Source: DATBLE01 sp963808815
GTDB taxonomy: Bacteria; Actinomycetota; Thermoleophilia; Gaiellales; Gaiellaceae
Direction of reading: 5' to 3'
DNA length: 64,000 nucleotides
Assembly (NCBI GenBank): GCA_963808815.1
Contig: CAWEGI010000019.1
Location: 1-64,000, forward strand
Position 1 is the first letter of the stretch. Each line of letters opens with the position of its first letter. This document shows, one piece after another, positions 27,318-35,953 of the stretch. A program made the position numbers and the translations under genes. The notes under the pieces were generated by a model that was not told the origin of the DNA, did not search any database, and saw nothing but the letters and a program-made list of their open reading frames with translations.

Positions 27318-29046
27318 CAGGCGTCGTTGAACGCGTGCGGGTAGTGACGGCGCGCGTGCTCCTCGGTGATGTAGCCCTCCCGCAGGTCCTCGAGTACCTT
27401 CTCCCTGGGGCGATCGGACGGCGGGCCGTAGCCTCCGCCGCCGCCGCAGTGGAAGACGAACACGGATCCCTTCGGCAGCGCGAGCCCCGTCGCCTTTGCA
27501 ATCGGCTTCACGGTTCCGTCCGGCAGCCGCAGTTCGCCGGAATTCGGTCGGCCTTCGCCGCCGCCCTCGAGTCCCCACGGCGCATTCTTCGTGCGCTCGA
27601 TCGTCGAGATCGCGAAAGCGTCCTCGAGGAAGCGGAAGGCCATGTCGGGGCCGAGCCCGCCGCGGTTGCGCCCGGGGCCGCCCGAGTCCGGCGCGAGCTC
27701 GCAGAACTCCATCAGCCACGGGTTCTTCGCCTCCCACACCTCGAGCGGGGCAAACCGCGTCGCCGCTTCGATGTGGTGCAGGCGCGCGCTCTGTCCGTCG
27801 CCGTGGATCGAGGCACCTTGCCCGACCGGATGCGGTGAGCCGTCACCCCAGAACTGGCCCGTGTCCTCGCGGACGCCGTACCACAGGGCAGCACAGAGGT
27901 CGCCGCCGGAGCACGCGCAGACCGCCTCCGGCATCGCCTCGGCGACCGCGTTGAGCACCGCCTCGGTTGCCTGCATCGCCGGCCACCCGTAGAGGAAGCA
28001 CGGCTGAGGCTTCTGCGCAGCGAACATCGAGCCCGGCCGCGCGACGACCTCGATCGGGCGGAAGTGGCCCTCGTTCGGCGCCTCGCCACCGCCCGCGAGC
28101 ATCGTCATGATGACGCGAGCCGCCGACACGGTCGACGCGATCGGGCAGTTGACCGGCCCAGGACGTGCCGCCGGCGCGTTGGAGAAGTCGAGGCGGGCGG
28201 TCGGTGCCCTCGATCTCGAGCATGACTTCGAACGGGATCTCCTCGTCCGAGATGCCGTCGTCGTCCATCACGCCGCGGCCGACGTAGCGGCCGTCCGGCA
28301 ACTTCTCGATGTAGCTGCGCACGACGGCCTCGCCGTGGTCGTACATCCGCTCGACGCAGTTGGAAAACACCTCCAGCCCGTAGCGCTCGCACGAGTCGAA
28401 CAAGCTCGCGACCACCTGCGCGGACGCCGGCGACCTCGGCGTTGATGTCGCCGAGCACGAACTTCGGTAGCCGCGAGTTCGCCACCGCCATTTCTGAGAT
28501 GTCCTCGACGAGCTCGCCGCGGCGGTAGAGCTTGACGCCCGGGAAGATCGTGCCCTCCTGGAAGACGTCGGTCGTGTCGGTGCAGTAGATCTCCTTGGCG
28601 CCGATGTCGAGCCAGTGCGCCTTGATCGCCGCGTAGCCGACGAGCTCCCCCTCGGGCAGGTACACCGGCATCACGACCGCAGCGTCCTGCGGGTGCGAGC
28701 CGGTCTCGTACGGGTCGTTTAGAGGATGATGTCGCCCGGGCTCGAGACCGGCCTCGCCGCCGACCTCCTCGACGGCGGCCTCGATGCAGAAGCTCATCGT
28801 GCCCATGAAGAAGGGCAGGCTCGGCGCCTGCGCGAGCAGGCGCATGCGCCGGTCGTAGAGGGCGGCCGCGAAGTCGAGCACCTCGTAGATGATCGGGCGA
28901 CATCGACGTGCGGATCAGCGCCGCTTCATCGCCTCGGCGGCCGAGTTGAGGCCGTGCCGGATCACCTCGGTGGTGATCGGATCGGCGTCCGCGGCACGGC
29001 CCTCGCCTCCCAGTCCTGCGCGGTAGACGACAGGCTCTCCGAGCAT
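27317..29046 (-). CDS. Second hydantoinase B-type subunit, about five frameshifts
   Basis: Collinear with HyuB across 576 codons. Start ATG (MLGEPVVYRAG) has GGGAG upstream and begins two bases after the HyuA2 stop. Blocks in order: ADPITTEVIRHGLNSAAEAM, MGTMSFCIEAAVEEVGG, LNDPYETGSHPQDAAVVMP, HWLDIGAKEIYCTDTTDVF, RYVGRGVMDDDGISDEEI, then a clean 27317-28129 stretch with IHGDGQSARLHHIEAATRF and FHCGGGGGYGPPSDRPREK. Breaks lie near 28890, 28720, 28430, 28190 and 28120. Conserved residues and codon bias are preserved between breaks, so sequence error is likely. Confidence 0.78.
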
Positions 29047-29047
29047 C

Positions 29048-31080
29048 TCAGACTCCCTTCGTGTCGCGCATCTCGAGGATTCCGCCGGCGCCGAGACGGC
29101 CGTGGAACTCGGCATCGAGGTATGTCGTGGCCGTCTCCTCGAGCACGATCGCCGGGCCTGCGAGCCCGTCGACGCCGATCGTCGGCGCGATCGACGAGCG
29201 CGAACGGCATCCGCTCGCCGCGCGTGAACGACCACGCCTCGACCGTGCCGCCGACGGCGACTGCGCCCGCCCGCGGCCTGCTGCTCAGCGGCCCGGCGCG
29301 GCAGCTCGGTGCGGATCGTCGCTCGCAGCGAGACGATCTCGATCTCCTCGTCGATCACGTGCCCGAACGTTCGGTCGTAGTCGGCAGTGAACGCATCCCG
29401 GATTCCGTCGGCGCCTGCCGAGATGGCGCCGTCGCCGGGCACGGAGATCGTGAGCGTGTGCTCCTGCCCGACGTAGCGCATGTCGAGCACGATCTCGCGC
29501 GTGTCGATCGCGGCCCGTAGCGCGCGGACTCGAGCTGGGCGAACAGTCTCCGCGAGCAGTTCGTTGCCCTCGGCAATCGCGTCGGCGTCCGAGAGTCGCA
29601 TGATCCGCGTCCGCGCTGCGGTCTGCGTCAGATCGGCGCCGAGCAGGCCCCACGCGGAGAAGTTGCCCGCATACGGCGGGACGAGGATCTCTTCGGATCT
29701 CGAGCTCGCGGGCGAGCAGCGTGCCGAAGAGCGGCCCAGCGCCGCCGAACGGCATCAGCCTCTGCGTGCGCGGATCCTGTCCTCGCTCGATCGTGATCTC
29801 GCGGATCGCGTTCGCCATGTTGGCGGCGGCGATCGTCATGATGCCCCTCGCGACCTCTTCCTCAGTCGAAGTCGAGGCGCTGCGCCAGGGGCGCGAGTGC
29901 GTCACGCGCCTTCTCGAGGTCGAGGCCGATCCCGCTCGCGAGCCGGCCCTCTCCGAGCATGCCGAGGAAGAACGCGGCGTCGGTCACGGTCGGCAGCTCG
30001 CCGCCACGCCCGTAGCACGCCGGGCCCGGCAGCGGCGCCGGCGCTCGCAGGACCGACCTTGAGGAGGCCGCCGACGTCGACGTGCGCGATCGAGCCGCCG
30101 CCGGCACCGATCGAGCGAACGTCGACCCACGGTGTTTGAACGGGCAGGCCTTCGACCTCTCCCTGGTACATGAGCTGCGCTCGTCCACCGGTGACTAGGC
30201 ACGTATCGAAGCTCGTGCCGCCGACGTCGGCAGTGATGATGTCGCCGAGGTCGAGGCGGCGCGCGAGCTCGCCGGCCCCCTCGGCGCCGGCGACTGGCCC
30301 GGACATGATCGTCTCGAACGGACGCTCGTCGGCCTCGGCGAAAGTCATCGCGCCGCCGCCGGAGCGGGTGACGATTGCCGTGCCGTCGAAGCCTGCGCCG
30401 CGAAGCTGCTCCTCGAGCCGCCGCAGGTAGCTCGTCATGCGCGGGCGCACGTATGCGTCGATCACCGTCGTGCACGTCCGCTCGTACTCCCGGTACTCGC
30501 CGGAGACGCGGTGCGAGAGCGAGATCTCGCCCTCGAATCCGAGCTTTCGCAGGATCGCTTCCGCGGCGAGCTCGTGCACCGGATTCGCGTATGCGTTCAT
30601 GAAGCAGATCGCGACGGAGGCGACGTCCTCGGCGTGGAAGACGTCGAGCGCGGCGGCGACGTCGTCCTCTACGATCGGCGTCCAGATCTCGCGGTTCGCA
30701 AGCACGCGCTCGGTCACCGGCAAGCGCAGTCGTCTGGGGACGAGCGGCGCCGGCTGGTGCCAGAAGAGGTCGTAGGGATCGCCGCGGTCGCCGCGAGCGA
30801 TCTCGAGGACGTCGCGGAAGCCGCGTGTGCAGAGCATGCCGACGACGGCGCCCGTGCGGGTGAGGAGTGAGTTGAGGCCGACGGTCGTGCCGTGGAGGAA
30901 GTAGCGCGCGACAGAGAGCCGCCCGGCAGGTACGGAAGCGGCGATCGCGGCGAGCACCCCCTCTTCGGGCGCAGACGGTGTCGTCGGCTCCTTCCCGACG
31001 TGGATCTCGCCGCTTTCGTCGTCGTAGAAGATCAGATCCGTGAACGTCCCGCCGACGTCAACGCCGAGGCGTGTTGCCAC
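29048..31080 (-). CDS. Second hydantoinase A-type subunit, several frameshifts in the C-terminal half
   Basis: The first 370 residues are clean: RLGVDVGGTFTDLIFYDDES, FLHGTTVGLNSLLTRTGA, IITADVGGTSFDTCLV and VRSIGAGGGSIAHVD, the three nucleotide-site motifs. After about 30045 the frame shifts repeatedly (near 30045, 29880, 29695, 29280 and others), yet GRGGELPTVTDAAFFLGMLG, IREITIERGQDPRTQRLMPF and MRYVGQEHTLTISVPGDG can be read in turn. GTG start follows an AGGAAAGG sequence, six bases after the molybdenum subunit stop. This pair is the third hydantoinase set in the window. Confidence 0.78.
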
Positions 31081-31086
31081 TGTGGA

Positions 31087-33351
31087 CTACCTTTCCTGTA
31101 GCGCTGCAAGAACGGCGAACGGAGTGATCGGGAGCGTGTCGAACGGCTTGCCCACGGCATCCGACACGGCATTCGCGACGACCGCGGCGACCGGGAGGAT
31201 GGGCGGCTCGGCGATCCCCTTCGCCCCGAACGGCCCATTGGGGTCGGGATGCTCCATCAGGACATACTCGATCGGCGGCGCGTCGAGCGCCGTCGGCAGA
31301 CGGTAGCTCTCGAGGTCTTGCTCGAGCGGGATGCCGTCCCGCAGGTGCTGGCCCTCGTACAGTGCGTAGCCGACGCCCTGCAGCACGCCTCCGTGGATCT
31401 GCCCTTCGATCTGGACCGGATTGATCGCCTTGCCGACGTCCTGGGCGACCACGTAGCGCGTGATCTCGACGCGGCCCGTCTCCGTATCGACCTCGACTTC
31501 GGCAAGGTGGACATGGCAGGTGCAGCCGTTCAGCGTCGCGAGCGCGTTGCCGACCGAGCAGCCTGCGTCGAAGGCAATCGGCGGCGCGAGATAGGCTCCT
31601 TTCCCCTGGATCGGGCCGGTGGTCCAGGTCGCGGCTTGGGCGACCATGCCGAGTGGCACGGTCTTCTGCGGCGAACCCTGGACTCGAACCGCGCCCTCCG
31701 CCAGTTCGAGGTCGCCGGGCGAGGCCTCGAGCAGCTCCGAGGCCGTCGCGAGCACCTGCTCGCGTACCTCCCCCGCCGCGATGGCAGCAGCCCTGCCGAC
31801 GATGTGCGTCGTGCGGCTTCCCTGTGGCCCCGCGTCATAGCCAGAGGCGTCGGTGTCGGCAGGGGCGACAACGACGTCTTCGACTCCGATGCCGAGCTCT
31901 GCCGCGACGATCTGGGCAACGCCGGTCATCGAGCCGGAGCCGCTCTCGCCGCAGGCCGAGTGGAGTACGACGCAGCCGTCGTCGTCGAGCTTCAGCACCA
32001 CGGAGGCGGGCATCGGGTTCGTCAGCCAGCTCACCGCGGCGATGCCCTTGCCGCGCAGCCGCCGCCCATCCGACACCGATTCCGCGCTCCAGGGGGCGAG
32101 CCGCTCCACGTGCTCGAAGCCTTCGATGAACGACACGTCGTCGAGCACCTGCCCGGTCGGGGTGACGTCGCCGTCGACGTAGACGTTTCGCAGCCGCAGC
32201 TCGCGCCGATCCATGCCGATCGCAGCTGCGAGATGATCGATGTGGCGCTCGAGCGCGAAGATCAGATACGTGCCGCCGACGCCGCGGTAGGCCCCGGTGG
32301 GCGGCGTATTCGTGTAGTAGGCGCGGGTGTTGACGCGGAGTGCGCCGACGCGGTAGTTCGAGGCGACCGTGAGCGCGCCGACGGAGACGAGGAACGGCGT
32401 CTCGCTCGAGTACGCGCCCGCGTCCATCAGCACCACGCCTTCGCGTCCGACGATCTCCCCGTCGCGGGTGATCGCGGAACGAATGCGCACGACGGCGTTC
32501 TCGCGCGGTGTGCCGGTGCGGAACTCGTCCTGACGCGTGTTGACGATCTTGACCGGGCGGCCGGCCTTGCGCGCGAGCAGCGCGGCAAACGGTTCGAGGT
32601 GGAAGTCGACCTTGCCGCCGAATCCGCCTCCGACCGTGGTGATCACGATCCGCACCTGCGACTGCTTCACGCCGCAGAAGAGCGCAGTTACGTCGCGCGC
32701 CCGGTAAGCACCCTGGGTCGAAGAGTGGACAATGCAGCGTCCGCCCTCCCAGCGGGCTGTGGCAGCCCGCGGCTCGATGTATGCCTGGTGCTGGCGCGGC
32801 ACCTCGTACTCGTCCTCGACGACGATGACGTCCTCACGGGCGAACGCAGCGTCGACGTCGCCGCGCTCGACCGTTCCCTCCCAGAGCAGGTTGTCGGCAC
32901 GGGTGCCAGGCATGATCGTTGCGTACGACTCCCACTCCGGGTGGACGAGGGCGGCGTCGGGCTCGGCGGCCGCGCGCAGCGCGGTGACGGCGGGCAGCGG
33001 AGCGATCTCGAGCTCGATCGCCCGCAGCGCGTCGGCGGCCAGCGCCTCTGTGTCGGCCGCAACCGCCGCGACGGGCTCGCCCGCGAAGCGCACGACGCCG
33101 TCGGCGAGGAGCGGCTGGTCCATGACGACCCAGCCCGTCCGGCCGGGTGCGTCGGCTGCCGTCACGATCGCATGCACCCCGGGCATCGCCTCGGCCTTCG
33201 AGACATCGAGTCGGACGATGCGGCCGGACGGCGTCGGCGAGCGGAGGATCTTCCCGTGCAGCATCCGCGGCTCCTCGTGATCGATCCCGAAGACCGCCTC
33301 GCCCGTGACCTTTGCGACGCCGTCGATCCGCCGTACCGAGCGACCGATCAT
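31087..33351 (-). CDS. Xanthine-dehydrogenase/CO-dehydrogenase family molybdenum-binding subunit
   Basis: 754-residue large subunit of a molybdenum hydroxylase. The N-terminal ald-Xan-dh domain (1-120) opens GRSVRRIDGVAKVTGEAVFG. Molybdopterin contacts VGGGFGGKVDF, TGAYRGVGGTYLI and GESGSGSMTGVAQIV are present, and the C-terminal GPFGAKGIAEPP carries the active-site Glu. The CO-dehydrogenase Cys loop is absent, so this is a ring or aldehyde hydroxylase rather than a CO dehydrogenase. It forms an L-S-M complex with the two genes upstream and may hydroxylate an N-heterocycle before HyuAB ring opening (inference). Confidence 0.92.
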   Translation of the reverse strand: MIGRSVRRIDGVAKVTGEAVFGIDHEEPRMLHGKILRSPTPSGRIVRLDVSKAEAMPGVHAIVTAADAPGRTGWVVMDQPLLADGVVRFAGEPVAAVAADTEALAADALRAIELEIAPLPAVTALRAAAEPDAALVHPEWESYATIMPGTRADNLLWEGTVERGDVDAAFAREDVIVVEDEYEVPRQHQAYIEPRAATARWEGGRCIVHSSTQGAYRARDVTALFCGVKQSQVRIVITTVGGGFGGKVDFHLEPFAALLARKAGRPVKIVNTRQDEFRTGTPRENAVVRIRSAITRDGEIVGREGVVLMDAGAYSSETPFLVSVGALTVASNYRVGALRVNTRAYYTNTPPTGAYRGVGGTYLIFALERHIDHLAAAIGMDRRELRLRNVYVDGDVTPTGQVLDDVSFIEGFEHVERLAPWSAESVSDGRRLRGKGIAAVSWLTNPMPASVVLKLDDDGCVVLHSACGESGSGSMTGVAQIVAAELGIGVEDVVVAPADTDASGYDAGPQGSRTTHIVGRAAAIAAGEVREQVLATASELLEASPGDLELAEGAVRVQGSPQKTVPLGMVAQAATWTTGPIQGKGAYLAPPIAFDAGCSVGNALATLNGCTCHVHLAEVEVDTETGRVEITRYVVAQDVGKAINPVQIEGQIHGGVLQGVGYALYEGQHLRDGIPLEQDLESYRLPTALDAPPIEYVLMEHPDPNGPFGAKGIAEPPILPVAAVVANAVSDAVGKPFDTLPITPFAVLAALQER

Positions 33352-33809
33352 GCTCCGCCGTCACTCGCGAGCGCGAGGGCCGCGTCCACGATCGCCCGGT
33401 AGCCGGTGCAGCGGCAGAGGTGTCCGGCGAGTGCCTCGCGCACCTCGGCCTCCGTCGGCGCTGGGTGCTCCCGCAAGAACGACGTCAGCGTGAGCAGGAT
33501 GCCCGGGGTGCACGCGCCGCACTGCGCGCCGCCGGTGTCGAGCATCGCCTCCTGGAGCGGGGTCAGCTCGCCGTCGGGGCCGGCGAGGCCCTCGACCGTC
33601 GTCACCTCCCGCCCTTGGGCATGGGCCGCGGGCGTGAGGCACGCAACGGTGGGACGCCCGTCGAGCAGCACCGTGCACGCCCCGCACCGCCCTTCGTAGC
33701 AGCCGATCTTCGTTCCGGTCAGGCCGAGCCCGTCTCGCAGGACGTGGACGAGCGAGCCGAGCGGCGACGCATCGACGTCGACCGCCGCGCCGTTGACGAT
33801 CAACCTCAC
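33348..33809 (-). CDS. Molybdenum hydroxylase iron-sulfur subunit (two 2Fe-2S)
   Basis: 153-residue small subunit. The plant-ferredoxin-type cluster is bound by CYEGRCGACTVLL with the fourth Cys in TVACLTP, and the second cluster by GAQCGACTPGI and HLCRCTGY. All eight Cys are there. Electrons pass from the molybdenum site through these clusters to FAD. GTG start overlapping the FAD-subunit stop, and its own stop overlaps the large-subunit ATG. Confidence 0.93.
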   Translation of the reverse strand: MRLIVNGAAVDVDASPLGSLVHVLRDGLGLTGTKIGCYEGRCGACTVLLDGRPTVACLTPAAHAQGREVTTVEGLAGPDGELTPLQEAMLDTGGAQCGACTPGILLTLTSFLREHPAPTEAEVREALAGHLCRCTGYRAIVDAALALASDGGA

Positions 33810-34648
33810 GCGGAGCCTCCCGCGGCGGCGCTCACCGCATCGCGCAGCAACGCCGGGAGGACGGCGAGCCGGTACCAGCCCGGTGCGTCGAGCCCGTCGT
33901 GCTCCGGCAGCTCCGCGGCGCCGGCACGGCCGGCAGCGAGCACCGCGGCCTCGTCCGCTGCGTCTACCCCGTCGAGCGCCTCGGCCGCAGTTGTGAGCAG
34001 GCGGGGGCGCGCGTCGACCGCGGCGGCGACGACGCGGGCGCGGCGGATCGCGCCTCCGTCGAGCGTGAAAGAGGTGGCGACGCCGCAGACGGGATACTCG
34101 CTCCCACGGAGCACTGTCAGGCGTCGATACGCCGAGCGCCGACCGGCGGGGCACGGCACGTGCGCTCTGGAGAGGATGCCGGCCGGCCGGGTGTCGAGGT
34201 ACGTGTCGAGCGGAAGGATCGTCGTTCCGGCCGGCGAGACGACCTCGACCTCCGCGTCGAGCGCGAGGAGGGCGGCAGAGAGCTCCGCCTCGCGAAAGGC
34301 GGCGGCGCAGAGGTTCCCGCCCAGCGTTGCGACCGCGCGGATGGCAGGGAAGGCCGACGTCTGCGCGGCCTGCGCGACCGCTCCGAGCGGCCCCGCGTCC
34401 GGGTCGAGTGTGGCCAGATCCTCGTGCGTGAGCAGCGCGCCGAGCGACGAACGCTCGCCGAGCGTCGCTCCCGCCAACTCGGGCACTTCCAGGAGGGAGA
34501 CATACGCGTGCGCGAACGGCTCGCCACGGTGTTGCGCGCGCATGACCCAAGTTCCGCCCGCGAGCAGTGCAGCGTCGCCGCCGAGCGCGTCCAACTCGCC
34601 GACAGCCTCAGCGAGCGTCGCTGGAGCGACGAGCATGGGGGCGTTCAC
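33806..34648 (-). CDS. Molybdenum hydroxylase FAD-binding subunit
   Basis: 280-residue CoxM-type subunit, first gene of the long leftward operon. FAD contacts AALLAGGTWVM and AIRAVATLGGNLCAAA are visible, then the C-terminal CO-dehydrogenase flavoprotein domain (LRGSEYPVCGVATSF). The open frame extends to a TTG at 34705, but that TTG is the first base triplet of a TTGACA box with a suitable -10 downstream, so I place the start at the GTG (NAPMLVAPATL) behind GGAAGAC. Confidence 0.87.
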   Translation of the reverse strand: MNAPMLVAPATLAEAVGELDALGGDAALLAGGTWVMRAQHRGEPFAHAYVSLLEVPELAGATLGERSSLGALLTHEDLATLDPDAGPLGAVAQAAQTSAFPAIRAVATLGGNLCAAAFREAELSAALLALDAEVEVVSPAGTTILPLDTYLDTRPAGILSRAHVPCPAGRRSAYRRLTVLRGSEYPVCGVATSFTLDGGAIRRARVVAAAVDARPRLLTTAAEALDGVDAADEAAVLAAGRAGAAELPEHDGLDAPGWYRLAVLPALLRDAVSAAAGGSA

Positions 34649-34676
34649 GGCGTCTTCCGGGGACGCATGGGCCCGC

Positions 34677-34705
34677 AGCCTTCCGCAATCGCCGAAAACT
34701 GTCAA
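34677..34705 (-). promoter_or_regulatory. Promoter of the leftward catabolic operon
   Basis: On the minus strand a perfect TTGACA (34700-34705) and AAGGCT (34677-34682) are separated by 17 bases, about 30 bases upstream of the GTG of the FAD subunit. It would drive the 12-gene run down to 19320. Confidence 0.5.
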
Positions 34706-34732
34706 GTCGTTGCCCTTTTGAAGCGCAATCCC

Positions 34733-34761
34733 TTGACACCCCCCAACTCATGTGGGACGCT
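34733..34761 (+). promoter_or_regulatory. Candidate promoter of the ribose-type ABC operon
   Basis: TTGACA at 34733-34738 with a weak GACGCT 17 bases later. It lies 28 bases from the opposite-facing TTGACA at 34700-34705, so the two operons could share a regulator bound in the 201-base interval 34706-34906, which otherwise shows nothing recognisable. Confidence 0.35.
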
Positions 34762-34906
34762 CGCCCCCTTCGCGTCGCACAACCGGCGGTTTCCGGGCTC
34801 TAGGCCCGGTGCGCGACAGGGGCGCATCTGTCGGGGGATAGGCGCGAGTCGTCCGCCCTCCGCCCCGGAGGCCGGCTCTTGTCAGACCCCGGAGGAAAGG
34901 AACGAC

Positions 34907-35941
34907 ATGACCAAGAGGAGCAGACGGCGGGTCGCCATCGCACTCGGCGTCGCCGGCGCGGCCGCGGTCACTGCGTCGACGCTGGCGCTGACGGCGTCGG
35001 CGTCCAGGGAGGCGACGATCAACGTCGCCTACTTCGCACCGCTCGCCAACTCGTATGTCCAGGGCGAACTCAATGGGATCGCCGGCGTGCTGAAGAAATA
35101 CCCGAACGTCAAGTTGACGAAGGTCGACACGGGCTTCGACGCGACCAAGCAGTACAACTCGGTGCAGGACGCGATCACTCAGAAAAAGTTCAAGGGCTTC
35201 ATCGTCCTGCCGCTCGACAGCGTCGGACTCGTCCCCGCCGTCCAGCAGGCGATCAAGGCGGGCATCAAGGTCGTCAGCGCCGACACCCCGCTCGGCCCGC
35301 GTCAGGACACGGTGGTGCCACAGGTCAAAGGTCAGACGGGGGCCGTCTTCGACCCCTGGACGCTCCGTGGCCAGTGGGGCGGCCAGCTCGTAATCCAGGC
35401 CTGCAAGGGCATCAATCCCTGCAGGGTCGGCTGGATGTCGTCCGTGGCGGCTCTCCCCGCGGAGAAGGCGTACCACGACACGGCGATGAAGATCATCAAG
35501 GCCCAGTCCAACATCCAGGTCGTGGCCGAGATCGACGGCGGCGCCTACACCATTCAGGGCGGTCAGAAGACATCGCAGGACCTGCTCACGGCGCACTCCA
35601 ACCTGAACGTCCTCGTCGCCGTCGGCGATCAGCCTGCCGCCGGCGCCGTTCTCTCGATCGGCTCAGCCGGTCTCACCGGCAAGGTAAAGCTCATCGGCGG
35701 CTGCCCGTCGAAGATCTCCAAGCCACTGATCAAGTCCGGCAAGGAGTGGGGTAGCTGGGCGTGCTTCCCGGCCGATGAGGGCGCGGTTGCGATGAAATTC
35801 CTGCTCTCGGGCATCAGCGGCAAGTTGAAGAAGTCCGTCGGCGCGAGCGCGACCGTCGTGGCTCTCCGCAGGCTGAAGCTCACGCCGTACGTCACGAAGG
35901 GCAACATCGACAAGTACCCGATGCAGTACTCGGGCTCCTAG
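34907..35941 (+). CDS. Ribose-type ABC transporter substrate-binding protein
   Basis: 344-residue exported binding protein of the Peripla_BP_4 type. Signal peptide about 1-31 (MTKRSRRRVAIALGVAGAAA, cleavage near SASRE), without a lipobox Cys. Mature features: INVAYFAPLANSYVQGELNG, GFIVLPLDSVGLVPAVQQAI (hinge-side strand), and a second domain with IGGCPSKISKPLI. Cys pairs at CKGINPC and in the C-terminal third may form disulfides. The ATG is preceded by GGAGGAAAGG. Ribosyl- or ring-containing ligands are usual for the class; here possibly the ring compound consumed by the divergent operon (inference). Confidence 0.87.
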   Translation: MTKRSRRRVAIALGVAGAAAVTASTLALTASASREATINVAYFAPLANSYVQGELNGIAGVLKKYPNVKLTKVDTGFDATKQYNSVQDAITQKKFKGFIVLPLDSVGLVPAVQQAIKAGIKVVSADTPLGPRQDTVVPQVKGQTGAVFDPWTLRGQWGGQLVIQACKGINPCRVGWMSSVAALPAEKAYHDTAMKIIKAQSNIQVVAEIDGGAYTIQGGQKTSQDLLTAHSNLNVLVAVGDQPAAGAVLSIGSAGLTGKVKLIGGCPSKISKPLIKSGKEWGSWACFPADEGAVAMKFLLSGISGKLKKSVGASATVVALRRLKLTPYVTKGNIDKYPMQYSGS

Positions 35942-35953
35942 TCGCCAAGACGG

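Noticed and set aside
31249..33402. Very long open frame on the plus strand opposite the molybdenum subunit gene
   Set aside because: It mirrors the reverse strand of a well-supported gene, is extremely Arg/Asp-rich and has no family features; a common artefact in high-GC DNA. The same applies to the frames at 22031-23802, 25422-27344 and 7078-8454.
31087..34648. True carbon monoxide dehydrogenase
   Set aside because: The large subunit lacks the Cys-containing active-site loop of form I CO dehydrogenase and no maturation genes are nearby.
34649..34705. TTG start giving a longer FAD-binding subunit
   Set aside because: The TTG is part of a TTGACA -35 box with a 17-base spacer to AAGGCT; the added residues do not resemble the family.
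33899..34906. N-terminal extension of the ribose-type binding protein frame
   Set aside because: It runs antisense through the FAD subunit gene; the signal peptide and GGAGGAAAGG site fix the start at 34907.
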